The translations under genes were made by a program, and so were the position numbers. The notes beneath the pieces were generated by a model. The model was not told the DNA's origin. It made no database searches and worked only from the letters and a program-made list of their open reading frames with translations. This document shows, piece after piece, positions 24,250 to 32,545 of a stretch of 64,000 nucleotides of DNA; position 1 is the first letter of the stretch; each line of letters opens with the position of its first letter. Origin of the DNA: UBA1081 sp045537555 (GTDB taxonomy: Bacteria > Bacillota > Clostridia > Oscillospirales > Acutalibacteraceae); NCBI GenBank assembly GCA_045537555.1, contig JAZSPR010000146.1, forward strand, positions 1 through 64,000, written 5' to 3'.

Positions 24250-25916
24250 TGAATGAAAATAATTACAAAAATCATATAGCAGAAACAAATGATGATTTTG
24301 CAGAAAACCGAAATCAGAACGCTAATGTTATTTTCGATCTGAATATTTTTACCGTTGATTTTTCAAAAGGATTACGTAAATTCTGGTATATCGTCGTTGT
24401 TCTCGCACTCTTTTGCGGTTTATTTTCGGGAATTCTCAGCTACAGAAATTATGTTCCTATGTATCAGTCATCTGTTTCATTTTCCGTTACTGCAGTTTCT
24501 CATAATTCTTCAGGTACTGCTGTTTTTGCATCTTATTATGACAACAGTTCAGCTTCACAATTATCAAAAACATTTCCGTATATAATTAATACGAGTATGA
24601 TGAGAAATGCGCTAAAAGAATCATTGAAAACGGATTATATAAACGGAACTGTTACCGCTGAAGCAGTTACTCCCGATTCAAATATTTTCAAGGTGAGTGT
24701 TTCAAGTAATTCAGCTCAGGATGCTTATGATATAGTAAACGCTGTAATTGATGTATATCCTGATGTTGCTGTCTTTGTTGTCGGAAATGTTAAACTGAAT
24801 ATTCTCATTAAGCCTTCATTACCTGAAGTTCCGTATACAACCAACAACTTTTTGAGAACAGCAATGATAATGACTCTTGTCGGAACAACTCTCGGATTAT
24901 GCATTATTGCTGTATATGCTTTTTTCAGAAACACTATAAGAAAAAAAGAAGATTTTCAGAATGTGCTTAATCAGAAATGTTTTGTTGAAGTTCCTCATGT
25001 TATTTTTCACAGAAAAACCAATGATAAAAAGAATAAAGACAGAATGGTTCTTCTTTCAGACAGACATCCGACATTTAAAGAATCCTTCAGACTTCTGAGA
25101 AAAAGATTGCTCAGAACACTGAAAGATAATGAAAAGATAGTCGGTATTTCAGCACCTGTACCGGGTGAAGGAAAAACAACTGTTGCATATAACATTGCAA
25201 ATACCCTTGCTATTGCAGGTAAAAAAACCGCAGTTGTTGACTTGGATTTTAAATCTGATAAACTCAGAAAATATCTTGATGCCCGGGATAAAAAAACAAT
25301 TTCGGATCTGTTTTCTGAAAATTCATCTGATTTTGAATCTATAGCATCAATGCAGGAAAATAATTTATTTGTTTTCTTCTCAGGAACAAAAAATATAGTT
25401 TTTTCTGAAGAAACATTTATTCCGTTCTTTAATTATCTTCGCGATAATTTTGAATATGTATTTGTAAATATTGCTCCCGGTGGGGAAGTATCCAACTCTG
25501 TTTTTATAAGTAACCTGTGTGATACAATTCTTTTTGTTGTAAAACAGGACTCAACATCTGTTGACAGAATCCGTGTGATGCTTGATTATTTTTCATTCAG
25601 CAATGCCAGAATTCTCGGCTTTGTTTTTAATTGCGTTCAGGAAGGTTTTTCAGGTTACGGTGGCTATTATTACGGTGGCAAATACGGTTACGGTAAATAC
25701 GGCTACGGCAAGCATTCGTACGGCAAATACGGTTACGGTAAAAAAGGCTACGGTTATGGTTACGGTAACAAGTATGGCTACGGTTATGGTTACGGATACG
25801 GTTATGGTTTTGATGAAAACGATAAATCCGCTGATTCAGCTCATCATAAAAAATCAAAACACAATAAAGACATTCAGGATATATCAGATACTGATATTCC
25901 CGACAATAATCTTTAA
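24249..25916 (+). CDS. Wzz/BY-kinase-like protein with 20-tyrosine tail and altered Walker B
   Basis: 555 residues, paralogue of the preceding kinase. Membrane segments lie near 46-64 and 204-226. Walker A is PVPGEGKTT (303-311) and A' is VVDLDFKSDK. The Walker B aspartate is replaced (YVFVNIAPGG, about 403-412) where IIFDTSP is expected. Residues 470-519 form a Gly-Tyr-Lys repeat with 20 tyrosines, far more than a normal BY-kinase tyrosine cluster. It may be mainly a phospho-acceptor for the intact kinase; that is inference. The tail is encoded by tandem GGTTACGGT-like repeats. Confidence 0.85.
   Translation: MNENNYKNHIAETNDDFAENRNQNANVIFDLNIFTVDFSKGLRKFWYIVVVLALFCGLFSGILSYRNYVPMYQSSVSFSVTAVSHNSSGTAVFASYYDNSSASQLSKTFPYIINTSMMRNALKESLKTDYINGTVTAEAVTPDSNIFKVSVSSNSAQDAYDIVNAVIDVYPDVAVFVVGNVKLNILIKPSLPEVPYTTNNFLRTAMIMTLVGTTLGLCIIAVYAFFRNTIRKKEDFQNVLNQKCFVEVPHVIFHRKTNDKKNKDRMVLLSDRHPTFKESFRLLRKRLLRTLKDNEKIVGISAPVPGEGKTTVAYNIANTLAIAGKKTAVVDLDFKSDKLRKYLDARDKKTISDLFSENSSDFESIASMQENNLFVFFSGTKNIVFSEETFIPFFNYLRDNFEYVFVNIAPGGEVSNSVFISNLCDTILFVVKQDSTSVDRIRVMLDYFSFSNARILGFVFNCVQEGFSGYGGYYYGGKYGYGKYGYGKHSYGKYGYGKKGYGYGYGNKYGYGYGYGYGYGFDENDKSADSAHHKKSKHNKDIQDISDTDIPDNNL
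25651..25812 (+). repeat. Tandem GGT-TAC codon repeats coding the polytyrosine tail
   Basis: Repeated hexamers such as TACGGT/TACGGC interspersed with AAATAC units code Tyr-Gly-Lys repeats. Their near identity suggests slippage or recombination can change tail length. Confidence 0.85.
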
Positions 25917-25923
25917 ATAAAAG

Positions 25924-25960
25924 AGAAGCTGTTCTGCAAAAGCAAAACAGCTTCTTTTTA
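25924..25960 (+). terminator. Terminator of the tyrosine-phosphorylation module
   Basis: A 10-bp stem (AGAAGCTGTT / AACAGCTTCT, 12-base loop) with a T5 tail, just past the stop codon. Confidence 0.82.
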
Positions 25961-25972
25961 CTTTATTGGAAA

Positions 25973-26509
25973 TTAATAATTTTCAGCTTTGATTTCAAAG
26001 TAAGCCTGAGGATGAGCACAAACAGGACAAACTTCAGGAGCATCCTTACCAACAACAATATGACCGCAGTTTGAACATTTCCAGATTTTATCGCCGTCTC
26101 TAGAGAATACAAGACCGCCTTCGATATTTTCAATAAGCTTTCTGTATCTTTCTTCGTGTTCCTTTTCAATCTTTGCAACTTCATCAAAAAGATAAGCTAT
26201 ATGCTCAAAACCTTCGGCTCTTGCATCTTCAGCAAAACCGGCATACATATCCGTCCATTCATAGTTTTCTCCGCTTGCAGCATCAAGAAGATTATCCAAT
26301 GTTCCGGGCATACCGTCATGAAGAAGTTTAAACCAGATTTTTGCATGTTCTTTTTCATTACCGGCAGTTTCAGCAAACAGATTGCCAATCTGAACATAAC
26401 CGTCTTTTTTGGCTTTGGATGCATAGTAAGTATATTTTGTGTAAGCCTGTGATTCACCTGCAAATGCAGCCATAAGATTTTTTTCAGTTTTTGTTCCTTT
26501 AAGATTCAT
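25973..26509 (-). CDS. Possible internally initiated rubrerythrin (nested)
   Basis: Inside the fusion, in the same frame, AAAGGAG lies 8 bases before an ATG at the natural start of the rubrerythrin domain (MNLKGTKTEKNLMAAF), giving 178 residues, the usual rubrerythrin length. The linker before it looks like a former intergenic gap. Dual expression is inferred from the strength of this site. Confidence 0.45.
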   Translation of the reverse strand: MNLKGTKTEKNLMAAFAGESQAYTKYTYYASKAKKDGYVQIGNLFAETAGNEKEHAKIWFKLLHDGMPGTLDNLLDAASGENYEWTDMYAGFAEDARAEGFEHIAYLFDEVAKIEKEHEERYRKLIENIEGGLVFSRDGDKIWKCSNCGHIVVGKDAPEVCPVCAHPQAYFEIKAENY

Positions 26510-27145
26510 AAATTCTTCTCCTTTATTTTCTGAATTTGATATTTTTTCAAAATCAACAGCGCCATGTTTACAAATCGGACAAATGAAATCTTCGGGAAGA
26601 TCTTCATCATTATGAACATATCCGCATATTTTACATTTCCATCCTTTTGATTCATTTTTCTGTTGAGGCTTGGGTTTTATTTCTTTATGATAATACTCAT
26701 AAGTTACAGACGGAACATCTGATAAAACTTTACAATCTGTTATTTCGCCTATAAAAATAGTATGAGTATTTATATCAATTGTATTCACAACTGAAACAGA
26801 AATAACAGAATTGACATGTTCAGTAAGATAAGCAATCCCGTTGTCTGAATAAGCAATATTTTTATATGTGTTTATTTTTTCAGCATCTCTTCCGCTCTGA
26901 AAACCGAAATGTCTGAATATTTCAAAATCAGCAGTCTGATCAAGAACAGAAACATTGAATTTACCGCTTTTCAGAATAATATCATGAGTAAGATTTGATT
27001 TACTGACCGTTACGGAAAACAAAATAGGTTCAACAGCTGTTTGTTGTATTGCAGTATTGATGATACATCCGTTTTGTTTTTCACCGTCAGCTGATGTTAA
27101 AACATAAAGACCGTATGAAATTTTCTGAAGAGATATATAATCCAT
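25973..27145 (-). CDS. Flavin reductase–rubredoxin–rubrerythrin fusion protein
   Basis: About 390 residues. The N-terminal half (to about 150) is a flavin reductase-like FMN-binding domain. A rubredoxin follows with WKCKICGYVHND...FICPICKHG. Then comes a complete rubrerythrin: four-helix diiron domain with AAFAGESQAY, NEKEHAK and EKEHEERY, and a C-terminal rubredoxin-like CSNCG...CPVCAHP. The first two parts equal a high-molecular-weight rubredoxin (Hrb), which passes electrons from NADH. Joined to a peroxide-reducing rubrerythrin, the chain could be self-sufficient. The start has GAGGTG 6 bases upstream. An internal ribosome site may also give free rubrerythrin. Confidence 0.9.
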   Translation of the reverse strand: MDYISLQKISYGLYVLTSADGEKQNGCIINTAIQQTAVEPILFSVTVSKSNLTHDIILKSGKFNVSVLDQTADFEIFRHFGFQSGRDAEKINTYKNIAYSDNGIAYLTEHVNSVISVSVVNTIDINTHTIFIGEITDCKVLSDVPSVTYEYYHKEIKPKPQQKNESKGWKCKICGYVHNDEDLPEDFICPICKHGAVDFEKISNSENKGEEFMNLKGTKTEKNLMAAFAGESQAYTKYTYYASKAKKDGYVQIGNLFAETAGNEKEHAKIWFKLLHDGMPGTLDNLLDAASGENYEWTDMYAGFAEDARAEGFEHIAYLFDEVAKIEKEHEERYRKLIENIEGGLVFSRDGDKIWKCSNCGHIVVGKDAPEVCPVCAHPQAYFEIKAENY

Positions 27146-27192
27146 ATCTTTCACCTCTTTAATATTATTTGTCAATTATAAAAATAATTCAT

Positions 27193-27207
27193 TAACAATA
27201 ATTGTTA
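27193..27207. promoter_or_regulatory. PerR/Fur-like 7-1-7 operator
   Basis: TAACAAT-A-ATTGTTA is a perfect 7-1-7 palindrome, the geometry of PerR/Fur boxes, overlapping the predicted transcription start of the rubrerythrin fusion. Peroxide control by PerR is inferred. Confidence 0.55.
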
Positions 27208-27212
27208 TTATT

Positions 27213-27241
27213 AGTATATTATATAAAAACATAATTGTCAA
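27213..27241 (-). promoter_or_regulatory. Promoter of the rubrerythrin fusion
   Basis: TTGACA and TATACT with a 17-base spacer on the minus strand; the start is predicted near 27206, inside the palindrome. Confidence 0.7.
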
Positions 27242-27250
27242 TAGATTTGC

Positions 27251-27289
27251 AAAAAAAATGTGAAGTATCCCTTAATAAAAGGATACTTC
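27251..27289 (-). terminator. Terminator of the Cys-rich protein gene
   Basis: A 9-bp stem (GAAGTATCC / GGATACTTC, 10-base loop) is followed on the minus strand by ACATTTTTTTT. Confidence 0.8.
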
Positions 27290-27305
27290 AAAAAAATATA
27301 CTGAT

Positions 27306-28154
27306 TTACTTTTTACAAGAACATCCGCATGAATCGATATATGAACTTATATCATTACAATCAGATTCGTTAGCGTTATCTTTTACAGGAAAAAATTCAT
27401 TTACAGGAAATTTGATTTTTCTGAATGAATCACATGGATCTACAGATGAATTATCAGAGGAACAATCTTTATCGGGAATACAGAAATCATAAGCGGGAAT
27501 AAGTATCTGAATATCGCGTTCAAGCTGTACAATTGTAAATAATCCGATAGTAACTCTCACTGCTTTTTCCGAATTCATATCGCAGAAATTACCGCCAAAA
27601 TGTCTTCTTACACATTTGGGAACGCAACATGAAACATCGGCTACATTATTACAGCAATCACACGGTCTGCAAAGTTTTGCATCAAGACAGATAGGCTCAG
27701 CAACCTGAACTTTTGCACGAGGATTACTTGATGCAACAGGGAACTGTTCATCGGCTTCATTTTCTTTGAATTCGGATGTAAAAATCTTTACATTTCCGTC
27801 ACTTCCGTAAAGTATACATTTTTTTGAAAATACTGCAAGGCCTTCAACGGTTTCTGTCGGACATTTATGACCTGAAATAACATCCAACTTAACAGCAAAG
27901 AAAAATGTCAGATCAATTGAATAAAAACCTCTGTTAAACGGAACTCTTTCAACTTCAGTAATCACATTAATAACTTCCGCACCTCTGCATCTGACTGTTG
28001 TTGCACAATCAATAATATTCTGAACTTCTTCTGTAAAATAAACACGGACATCTGCAAGACAATCTTTATCAGCGCATGAATCATAAACTCTTGCCGTATC
28101 AATACATACGGCTTCTTTTATTTTTTTGCACGAAACATCATGATTGTTATTCAT
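27306..28154 (-). CDS. Cys-rich hypothetical protein, possible spore-surface protein
   Basis: 282 residues without signal peptide or membrane segment. More than 20 cysteines occur, including CRPCDCCN, CCVPKC and a C-terminal CGCSCKK. The N-terminal block (CIDTARVYDSCADKDCLAD, VRVYFTEEVQNIID) looks like a conserved clostridial family, but I cannot name a function. The start follows GGGAGGA at 6 bases. Upstream on the minus strand the sequence CATACAAT (28206-28213) matches a sigma-E -10 box, though no good -35 is seen. Cys-rich composition and this box suggest a spore coat role, weakly. Confidence 0.65.
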   Translation of the reverse strand: MNNNHDVSCKKIKEAVCIDTARVYDSCADKDCLADVRVYFTEEVQNIIDCATTVRCRGAEVINVITEVERVPFNRGFYSIDLTFFFAVKLDVISGHKCPTETVEGLAVFSKKCILYGSDGNVKIFTSEFKENEADEQFPVASSNPRAKVQVAEPICLDAKLCRPCDCCNNVADVSCCVPKCVRRHFGGNFCDMNSEKAVRVTIGLFTIVQLERDIQILIPAYDFCIPDKDCSSDNSSVDPCDSFRKIKFPVNEFFPVKDNANESDCNDISSYIDSCGCSCKK

Positions 28155-28238
28155 AAAAATTCCTCCCATACAATTTTGAATCAGAGCATGATGTCTGAAC
28201 TCAATACATTGTATGAGAGGGATAAAATTTTGTTACAA

Positions 28239-29519
28239 TCAAAGACTAGTTTTAACGGGAATACCGCCGTTTTCCATTGATTCATCTGCTGCAAATACTG
28301 CAAGATGACCGAAAACAGAATCATTTATTTCAGTACATGAAATTGATGTCGGTTCATTATTAATCATTTTTACAAAATCAGAAACAAGAGCATGATCACC
28401 GCCACCATGACCTACAAAAGCAGAGCATGATTCCGACAAATCAAATTCCTTATTGACATGGTCATTTTCAGCATGTGGATTAATATACGACAAAGTAAAT
28501 TTCTGACTTTCAAATGTTCCGTTGATTTCTGCTTTTGTGCCGATAACTCTTATAATTCTCTGAGAAAATGCAGAGCCTGCAGTAAGATTATGACTTCCTG
28601 TTGCACCGTTTGAAAACTTAACCATTACAGACTGATGATCAACCACATTATTATTACATTTGAATGCACATTTTCCGAACGGACTTTCATATTTAAGGTA
28701 GTCATATCTGGTCTGATAATCTGCATCATGAAGTTCCGGCCAGACATAAAAATCCCATTTACCGGGAAGATCAAGATAAATTCTTCTTGCAGAGAGATTG
28801 CATGTATCAACATACTTACAGTCAACCATACATCTTTCACCTGAGTCTTTTGGTGCATTTGAACGATTAAAATATTGCAATGAACCTGTACTCGTAATAA
28901 ATTCAGGTTTAACATCACCCATAAGCCACATCATAAGATCCATATCATGACAACATTTTGCAAGAAGCATCGATGTTCCGCTTTCATTGCTGTTGCCCCA
29001 TTTACCTCTGACATATGAAGTAGCATAATGATGATAACTAACATCTTCACAAAGCTGAATACTGATAATTTCTCCGAGTTCACCATCAGAAATAAGCTGT
29101 TTTATCTGCTTATAGAACTCAGAATAACGAAGAACATGGCATATCATAACCTTATTATGATATTTATTTACAACATTAATCAGTTCTGTCATTTCTTTTT
29201 TATTGACTGCAAAAGGTTTTTCAAGAAGCATGTCATAACCGTACTCAAGAAGAGGAATTGATGTTTTTACATGGTCACAATCCATTGTTCCGTTAATAAT
29301 GACATCTGCTATCTTGCCTTTTTTTGCAAGTTCTTCAGCAGATTCAAAACAGAACTCTTCAGAAAAGCCGTATTTTTTTGCAGCAGACTTTCTTCTTGAT
29401 TCATCAGGGTCTGCAATACCGATTACTTTCAATTCATCAGGATGTGTAAAAGAATAATCGCCGTAAATTATAGCACGATGTCCGCCACCGACGATAATTG
29501 CTGTAATTGGTCTGTTCAT
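28239..29519 (-). CDS. Gfo/Idh/MocA-family oxidoreductase
   Basis: 426 residues. An N-terminal Rossmann fold opens AIIVGGGHRAIIYG. The nicotinamide-side motif is LLEKPFAVNKKE, with the active-site region around KCCHDMDLMMWL (His/Asp). A C-terminal alpha/beta domain follows. The family oxidises or reduces sugars and inositols with NAD(P). A Cys pattern (CMVDCKYVDTC) in the middle is reminiscent of some family members. The start has AAGGAG 8 bases upstream. A GPH sugar symporter lies two genes upstream, suggesting sugar catabolism. Confidence 0.88.
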   Translation of the reverse strand: MNRPITAIIVGGGHRAIIYGDYSFTHPDELKVIGIADPDESRRKSAAKKYGFSEEFCFESAEELAKKGKIADVIINGTMDCDHVKTSIPLLEYGYDMLLEKPFAVNKKEMTELINVVNKYHNKVMICHVLRYSEFYKQIKQLISDGELGEIISIQLCEDVSYHHYATSYVRGKWGNSNESGTSMLLAKCCHDMDLMMWLMGDVKPEFITSTGSLQYFNRSNAPKDSGERCMVDCKYVDTCNLSARRIYLDLPGKWDFYVWPELHDADYQTRYDYLKYESPFGKCAFKCNNNVVDHQSVMVKFSNGATGSHNLTAGSAFSQRIIRVIGTKAEINGTFESQKFTLSYINPHAENDHVNKEFDLSESCSAFVGHGGGDHALVSDFVKMINNEPTSISCTEINDSVFGHLAVFAADESMENGGIPVKTSL

Positions 29520-29535
29520 ATTAAAAGCTCCTTGT

Positions 29536-30075
29536 TCAGACATCAATTATTGTAAATTGATGTCCTGTTGCCGAAATAAATTTACTGATTATATCATTTG
29601 TTGAAAATTTTAATGTTGAAGTGTTTTTACAGGGATGACAACAAAAATAAGGTTTTTCGAGAAGTTCAGAATCAATAACAAGATTTACATTGTTATCTGT
29701 ATCATGAATAAGCCCCATAATACTGACTGAACCCGGTTCGATTTTCAGAAATTCATATAGTTTATCATCAGGTGCAAATGATAATCTTGTAGATGAAAGT
29801 TTTTTTGAAACTTCTTTTGAAACAAATCTTTTTTCGCCCGGCATTAATAAAAGAAAATAGCTTGTCTTTGCAGAGTTTTGTAAAAACAGATTTTTACATA
29901 TTTCCGCCTCAAGAATATTTTCAATCTTATGACATTCTTCAATCGTTTTTGTCTCTTCATGGTCCACACGAACAAATTCAATATTATTTTTTTCAAGAAA
30001 ATCATAAGTTGATTCTTCGGATTCAGAACGTATATCTTCAGGTCTGCCTTTTGTGATAAGATATTGAGCTGTCAT
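29536..30075 (-). CDS. YbaK/ProX-type aminoacyl-tRNA deacylase
   Basis: 179 residues with the YbaK/prolyl-tRNA editing fold. It has an N-terminal YDFLEKNNIEFVRVDHEE, then KNLFLQNSAKTSYFLLLMPGEKRF, RLSFAPDDKL, PGSVSIMGL and the C-terminal FCCHPCKNTSTLKF. The pattern fits PrdX/ProXp-ala enzymes, which hydrolyse Ala-tRNA(Pro) in trans. It partly precedes the Gfo/Idh gene with a 16-base gap and is likely co-transcribed; the functional link is not evident. Confidence 0.87.
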   Translation of the reverse strand: MTAQYLITKGRPEDIRSESEESTYDFLEKNNIEFVRVDHEETKTIEECHKIENILEAEICKNLFLQNSAKTSYFLLLMPGEKRFVSKEVSKKLSSTRLSFAPDDKLYEFLKIEPGSVSIMGLIHDTDNNVNLVIDSELLEKPYFCCHPCKNTSTLKFSTNDIISKFISATGHQFTIIDV

Positions 30076-30177
30076 TCACGTCACCGATAAAGAAATTTTT
30101 ATAAAAGTAATATTATCATATCAATTTAAAGATTTCAAGATAAATCTGCTTTTTAATTTATAAAACGCGATAATTTT

Positions 30178-30208
30178 CAAAAAAAAGGCACATCATTTCT
30201 GAAGTGCC
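30178..30208 (-). terminator. Terminator of the GPH symporter gene
   Basis: A stem of 8 pairs with one T-T mismatch (GGCACATCA / TGAAGTGCC) and a 4-base loop is followed on the minus strand by T8. Confidence 0.72.
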
Positions 30209-30217
30209 ATAAAAAAT

Positions 30218-31612
30218 TTATTTTGTTGACTGAAGTTTTTCTGTGATTTCTTTCATTTTATTGTCATTGAGCTTAAATCTGAAAGTAAAAACAAAAAGTG
30301 ACAAAGCCATAAGAATCATGGGAAGAACAAGCATCATAATACTGATTGATGTATGAGCTGCCTGTGGATTAGCAGAATGAAGGTCACCGTCATAATGAGA
30401 AACTGAAAGACCTGCATAAAGAATAATTGTCTGAACAGTATATGCCATTTTCTGAAGGAATCCCTTCATTGAGAATGTTATTGATTCAGATCTGAATCCC
30501 ATTTTATATTCACCGTAATCAACAATATCTGCGAGGAATACGGTCTGTGAAACAAACATTGAAGCTGTTCCTGTCTGAGCTATAAGATAACAGATTCCCA
30601 TTGCACTGATGCTGTCAAACGCTTTTGCACTCAGAAGCATTCCGAGATATCCTGCCATTGCAAGACAAAGTGAAAACTGATATGTTCTGCGTCTTGTTGT
30701 AAATTTCATCATTACAGGAATAACAGCAAGACCGAGAATTGAACCGATTGCTCCGAATGTATTAAAACCGCCCTGTTTTGTACTGTCACCTACTACAACG
30801 TCGAAATAATAAGCACCTACACCTGAAATCATATAGAAACCTGCATTTGATAACATTGCAAAAAGCATAAATACTCTGAGCTGATCATTATTTTTAACTA
30901 TTGAAAAAATCTTTCTGAATGAGAACTTTTCTTCTGAATGTGTAATATGTTTTTCACGAACTGATGAAACACATATTGATGAAAACAAAACAAGTCCTAC
31001 AGAACTTATAAGAGAAAGAATCAGGAATGTTCTTTCATCAAAAACTTTTTCGCCGGTATTGGGGTCTGTTGTTAAACTTACAAGTCCCATAAGGATAGGA
31101 GCACCTATTGAAATAATACCCTGACCGAGACCTGAAAATGTTCTTGCAATAGTTGCAATGATACTTCTTTCGCCGGGATCACTTGTAAATGAAGGAACCA
31201 TTGACCAATAGGGGATGTCTGCAAGAGTATTTGTCATTCCCCAGAATACATACATTACAGCTATGTACACGTAAAGAGAAGTTCCGGATAAACCGAAAAG
31301 ATTGTTGAACAAAAGGCAGAGAATTACAGCATTTGACAATGAACCTATAAGAATCCACGGTCTGTATTTACCCATTTTAAATTTGCTGTTATCAACGATA
31401 GTACCCATCATGGGGTCATTGATACCATCCCAGATTCTGGCAAGGGGAGTCAGAATCAAAAGGAAGTTAGCACTGAGTTTCAATACGTCTGTAAGATATT
31501 TATTGAGATAAGAATAAAACATTCCGTAACTCAGGTCAAGACCGACTGCTCCGACACCGTAACCGAAATATTTTAAAATACCTTTTTTTTGATTTGAATT
31601 GTTTTTACTCAT
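30218..31612 (-). CDS. GPH-family glycoside/hexuronide:cation symporter
   Basis: 464 residues with about 12 membrane segments. RIWDGINDPMMGTIVDNSK and MGKYRPWILIGS (about 60-90) are the GPH signature, and YWSMVPSF and ADIVDYGEYK further blocks. Such carriers import oligosaccharides, glycosides or glucuronides with a cation. The start is set by GGAG upstream of MSKNN; a longer frame adds an unlikely hydrophobic extension. It is divergent to the LCP-like operon. Confidence 0.92.
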   Translation of the reverse strand: MSKNNSNQKKGILKYFGYGVGAVGLDLSYGMFYSYLNKYLTDVLKLSANFLLILTPLARIWDGINDPMMGTIVDNSKFKMGKYRPWILIGSLSNAVILCLLFNNLFGLSGTSLYVYIAVMYVFWGMTNTLADIPYWSMVPSFTSDPGERSIIATIARTFSGLGQGIISIGAPILMGLVSLTTDPNTGEKVFDERTFLILSLISSVGLVLFSSICVSSVREKHITHSEEKFSFRKIFSIVKNNDQLRVFMLFAMLSNAGFYMISGVGAYYFDVVVGDSTKQGGFNTFGAIGSILGLAVIPVMMKFTTRRRTYQFSLCLAMAGYLGMLLSAKAFDSISAMGICYLIAQTGTASMFVSQTVFLADIVDYGEYKMGFRSESITFSMKGFLQKMAYTVQTIILYAGLSVSHYDGDLHSANPQAAHTSISIMMLVLPMILMALSLFVFTFRFKLNDNKMKEITEKLQSTK

Positions 31613-31691
31613 ATATTTCACACTCCATAAAAACATTCTAATATATACTGAACAAATAATCAAGTAATATATAAAAAAATCATTAAAATCC

Positions 31692-31720
31692 TTGTAATTT
31701 AATTTCATTTAAGCTATAAT
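31692..31720 (+). promoter_or_regulatory. Promoter of the LCP-like to uvrA operon
   Basis: TTGTAA and TATAAT with a 17-base spacer, 24 bases before the first ATG, with GGAGTG between. Confidence 0.65.
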
Positions 31721-31744
31721 GAAGTGTAAAAACGGAGTGATATA

Positions 31745-32545
31745 ATGAATGTATTAAAATATATTTCAAAATATAAATATACAATTATGAGTTTGATTTT
31801 GGTAGCTCTTGTTATAATATTATTATGTGTGATATTCACATTCAACAAAGATAGAGAAACAACAGAACAGACACAGACAACGGTTTTTAATCCTGAAGTG
31901 TTTTCCGAAAAAGAAAACGGACAGTTATCAGGTGACAGCAGATTTCTTGTTATATGTCAGGAAAAAAGTGCAAAAGATGTTGTTTTTATGACCTTGATTG
32001 ATTTTAAAATCTTTGGTGAAAAAATTATAATTACACCTCTGGATATTGATACACAGACTCAGACAGGTACATTCAGAGAAAAATATGAATACGGCGGTAT
32101 CTCATTACTGTCAGAATCAATTGAAAGTGAAAGAAATATAAATATAGACAGATATGCAATATTTGATAAAGACGGATTTTGCGATATTATAGACCTTATG
32201 GGTGAAGTTGACCTATATGTTGACGAAGAATTTACATATTCATCATCTGAAAAAAGTTATCAGATCGGAATAGGAAATAATACGCTTGAAGCTCCGATGC
32301 TTTATTCATATCTTAAAATCAAATACCGCAATTCTGATGATGTTGAATTTACAGAGTTATTATGCAAAATTATCAATTCGTATCTCAATACAGTTGAGGA
32401 AGATGATGCATTAAGTTATTTTGAAGATTTATCAAATTGTATTAATTCTGATTTATCAATTTCAGATTTTTATTCTGCTGAAAATGATATAAAACATATT
32501 ATTAACGGAAATACAACATGTATTCCGTATTACGAAGGAGAATAA
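31745..32545 (+). CDS. Diverged LytR-CpsA-Psr (LCP)-like membrane protein
   Basis: 266 residues. One transmembrane segment lies near 13-33 and the remainder outside. The fold pattern (FLVICQEK...VVFMTLIDF..., IDRYAIFDKDGFCDIIDLMGEVDLYVDE) follows LCP domains, which transfer teichoic or capsular polymers to peptidoglycan. The conserved SIPRDT-type motif is replaced (IITPLDIDTQ), and several LCP arginines are missing, so transferase activity is doubtful. It heads a long run with a transglutaminase-like protein, folE and uvrBA. Confidence 0.65.
   Translation: MNVLKYISKYKYTIMSLILVALVIILLCVIFTFNKDRETTEQTQTTVFNPEVFSEKENGQLSGDSRFLVICQEKSAKDVVFMTLIDFKIFGEKIIITPLDIDTQTQTGTFREKYEYGGISLLSESIESERNINIDRYAIFDKDGFCDIIDLMGEVDLYVDEEFTYSSSEKSYQIGIGNNTLEAPMLYSYLKIKYRNSDDVEFTELLCKIINSYLNTVEEDDALSYFEDLSNCINSDLSISDFYSAENDIKHIINGNTTCIPYYEGE

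Noticed and set aside
25651..25812. A CRISPR or non-coding tandem repeat
   Set aside because: The repeats are in frame, lack spacers and code the Tyr-Gly-Lys tail of the second BY-kinase-like protein.
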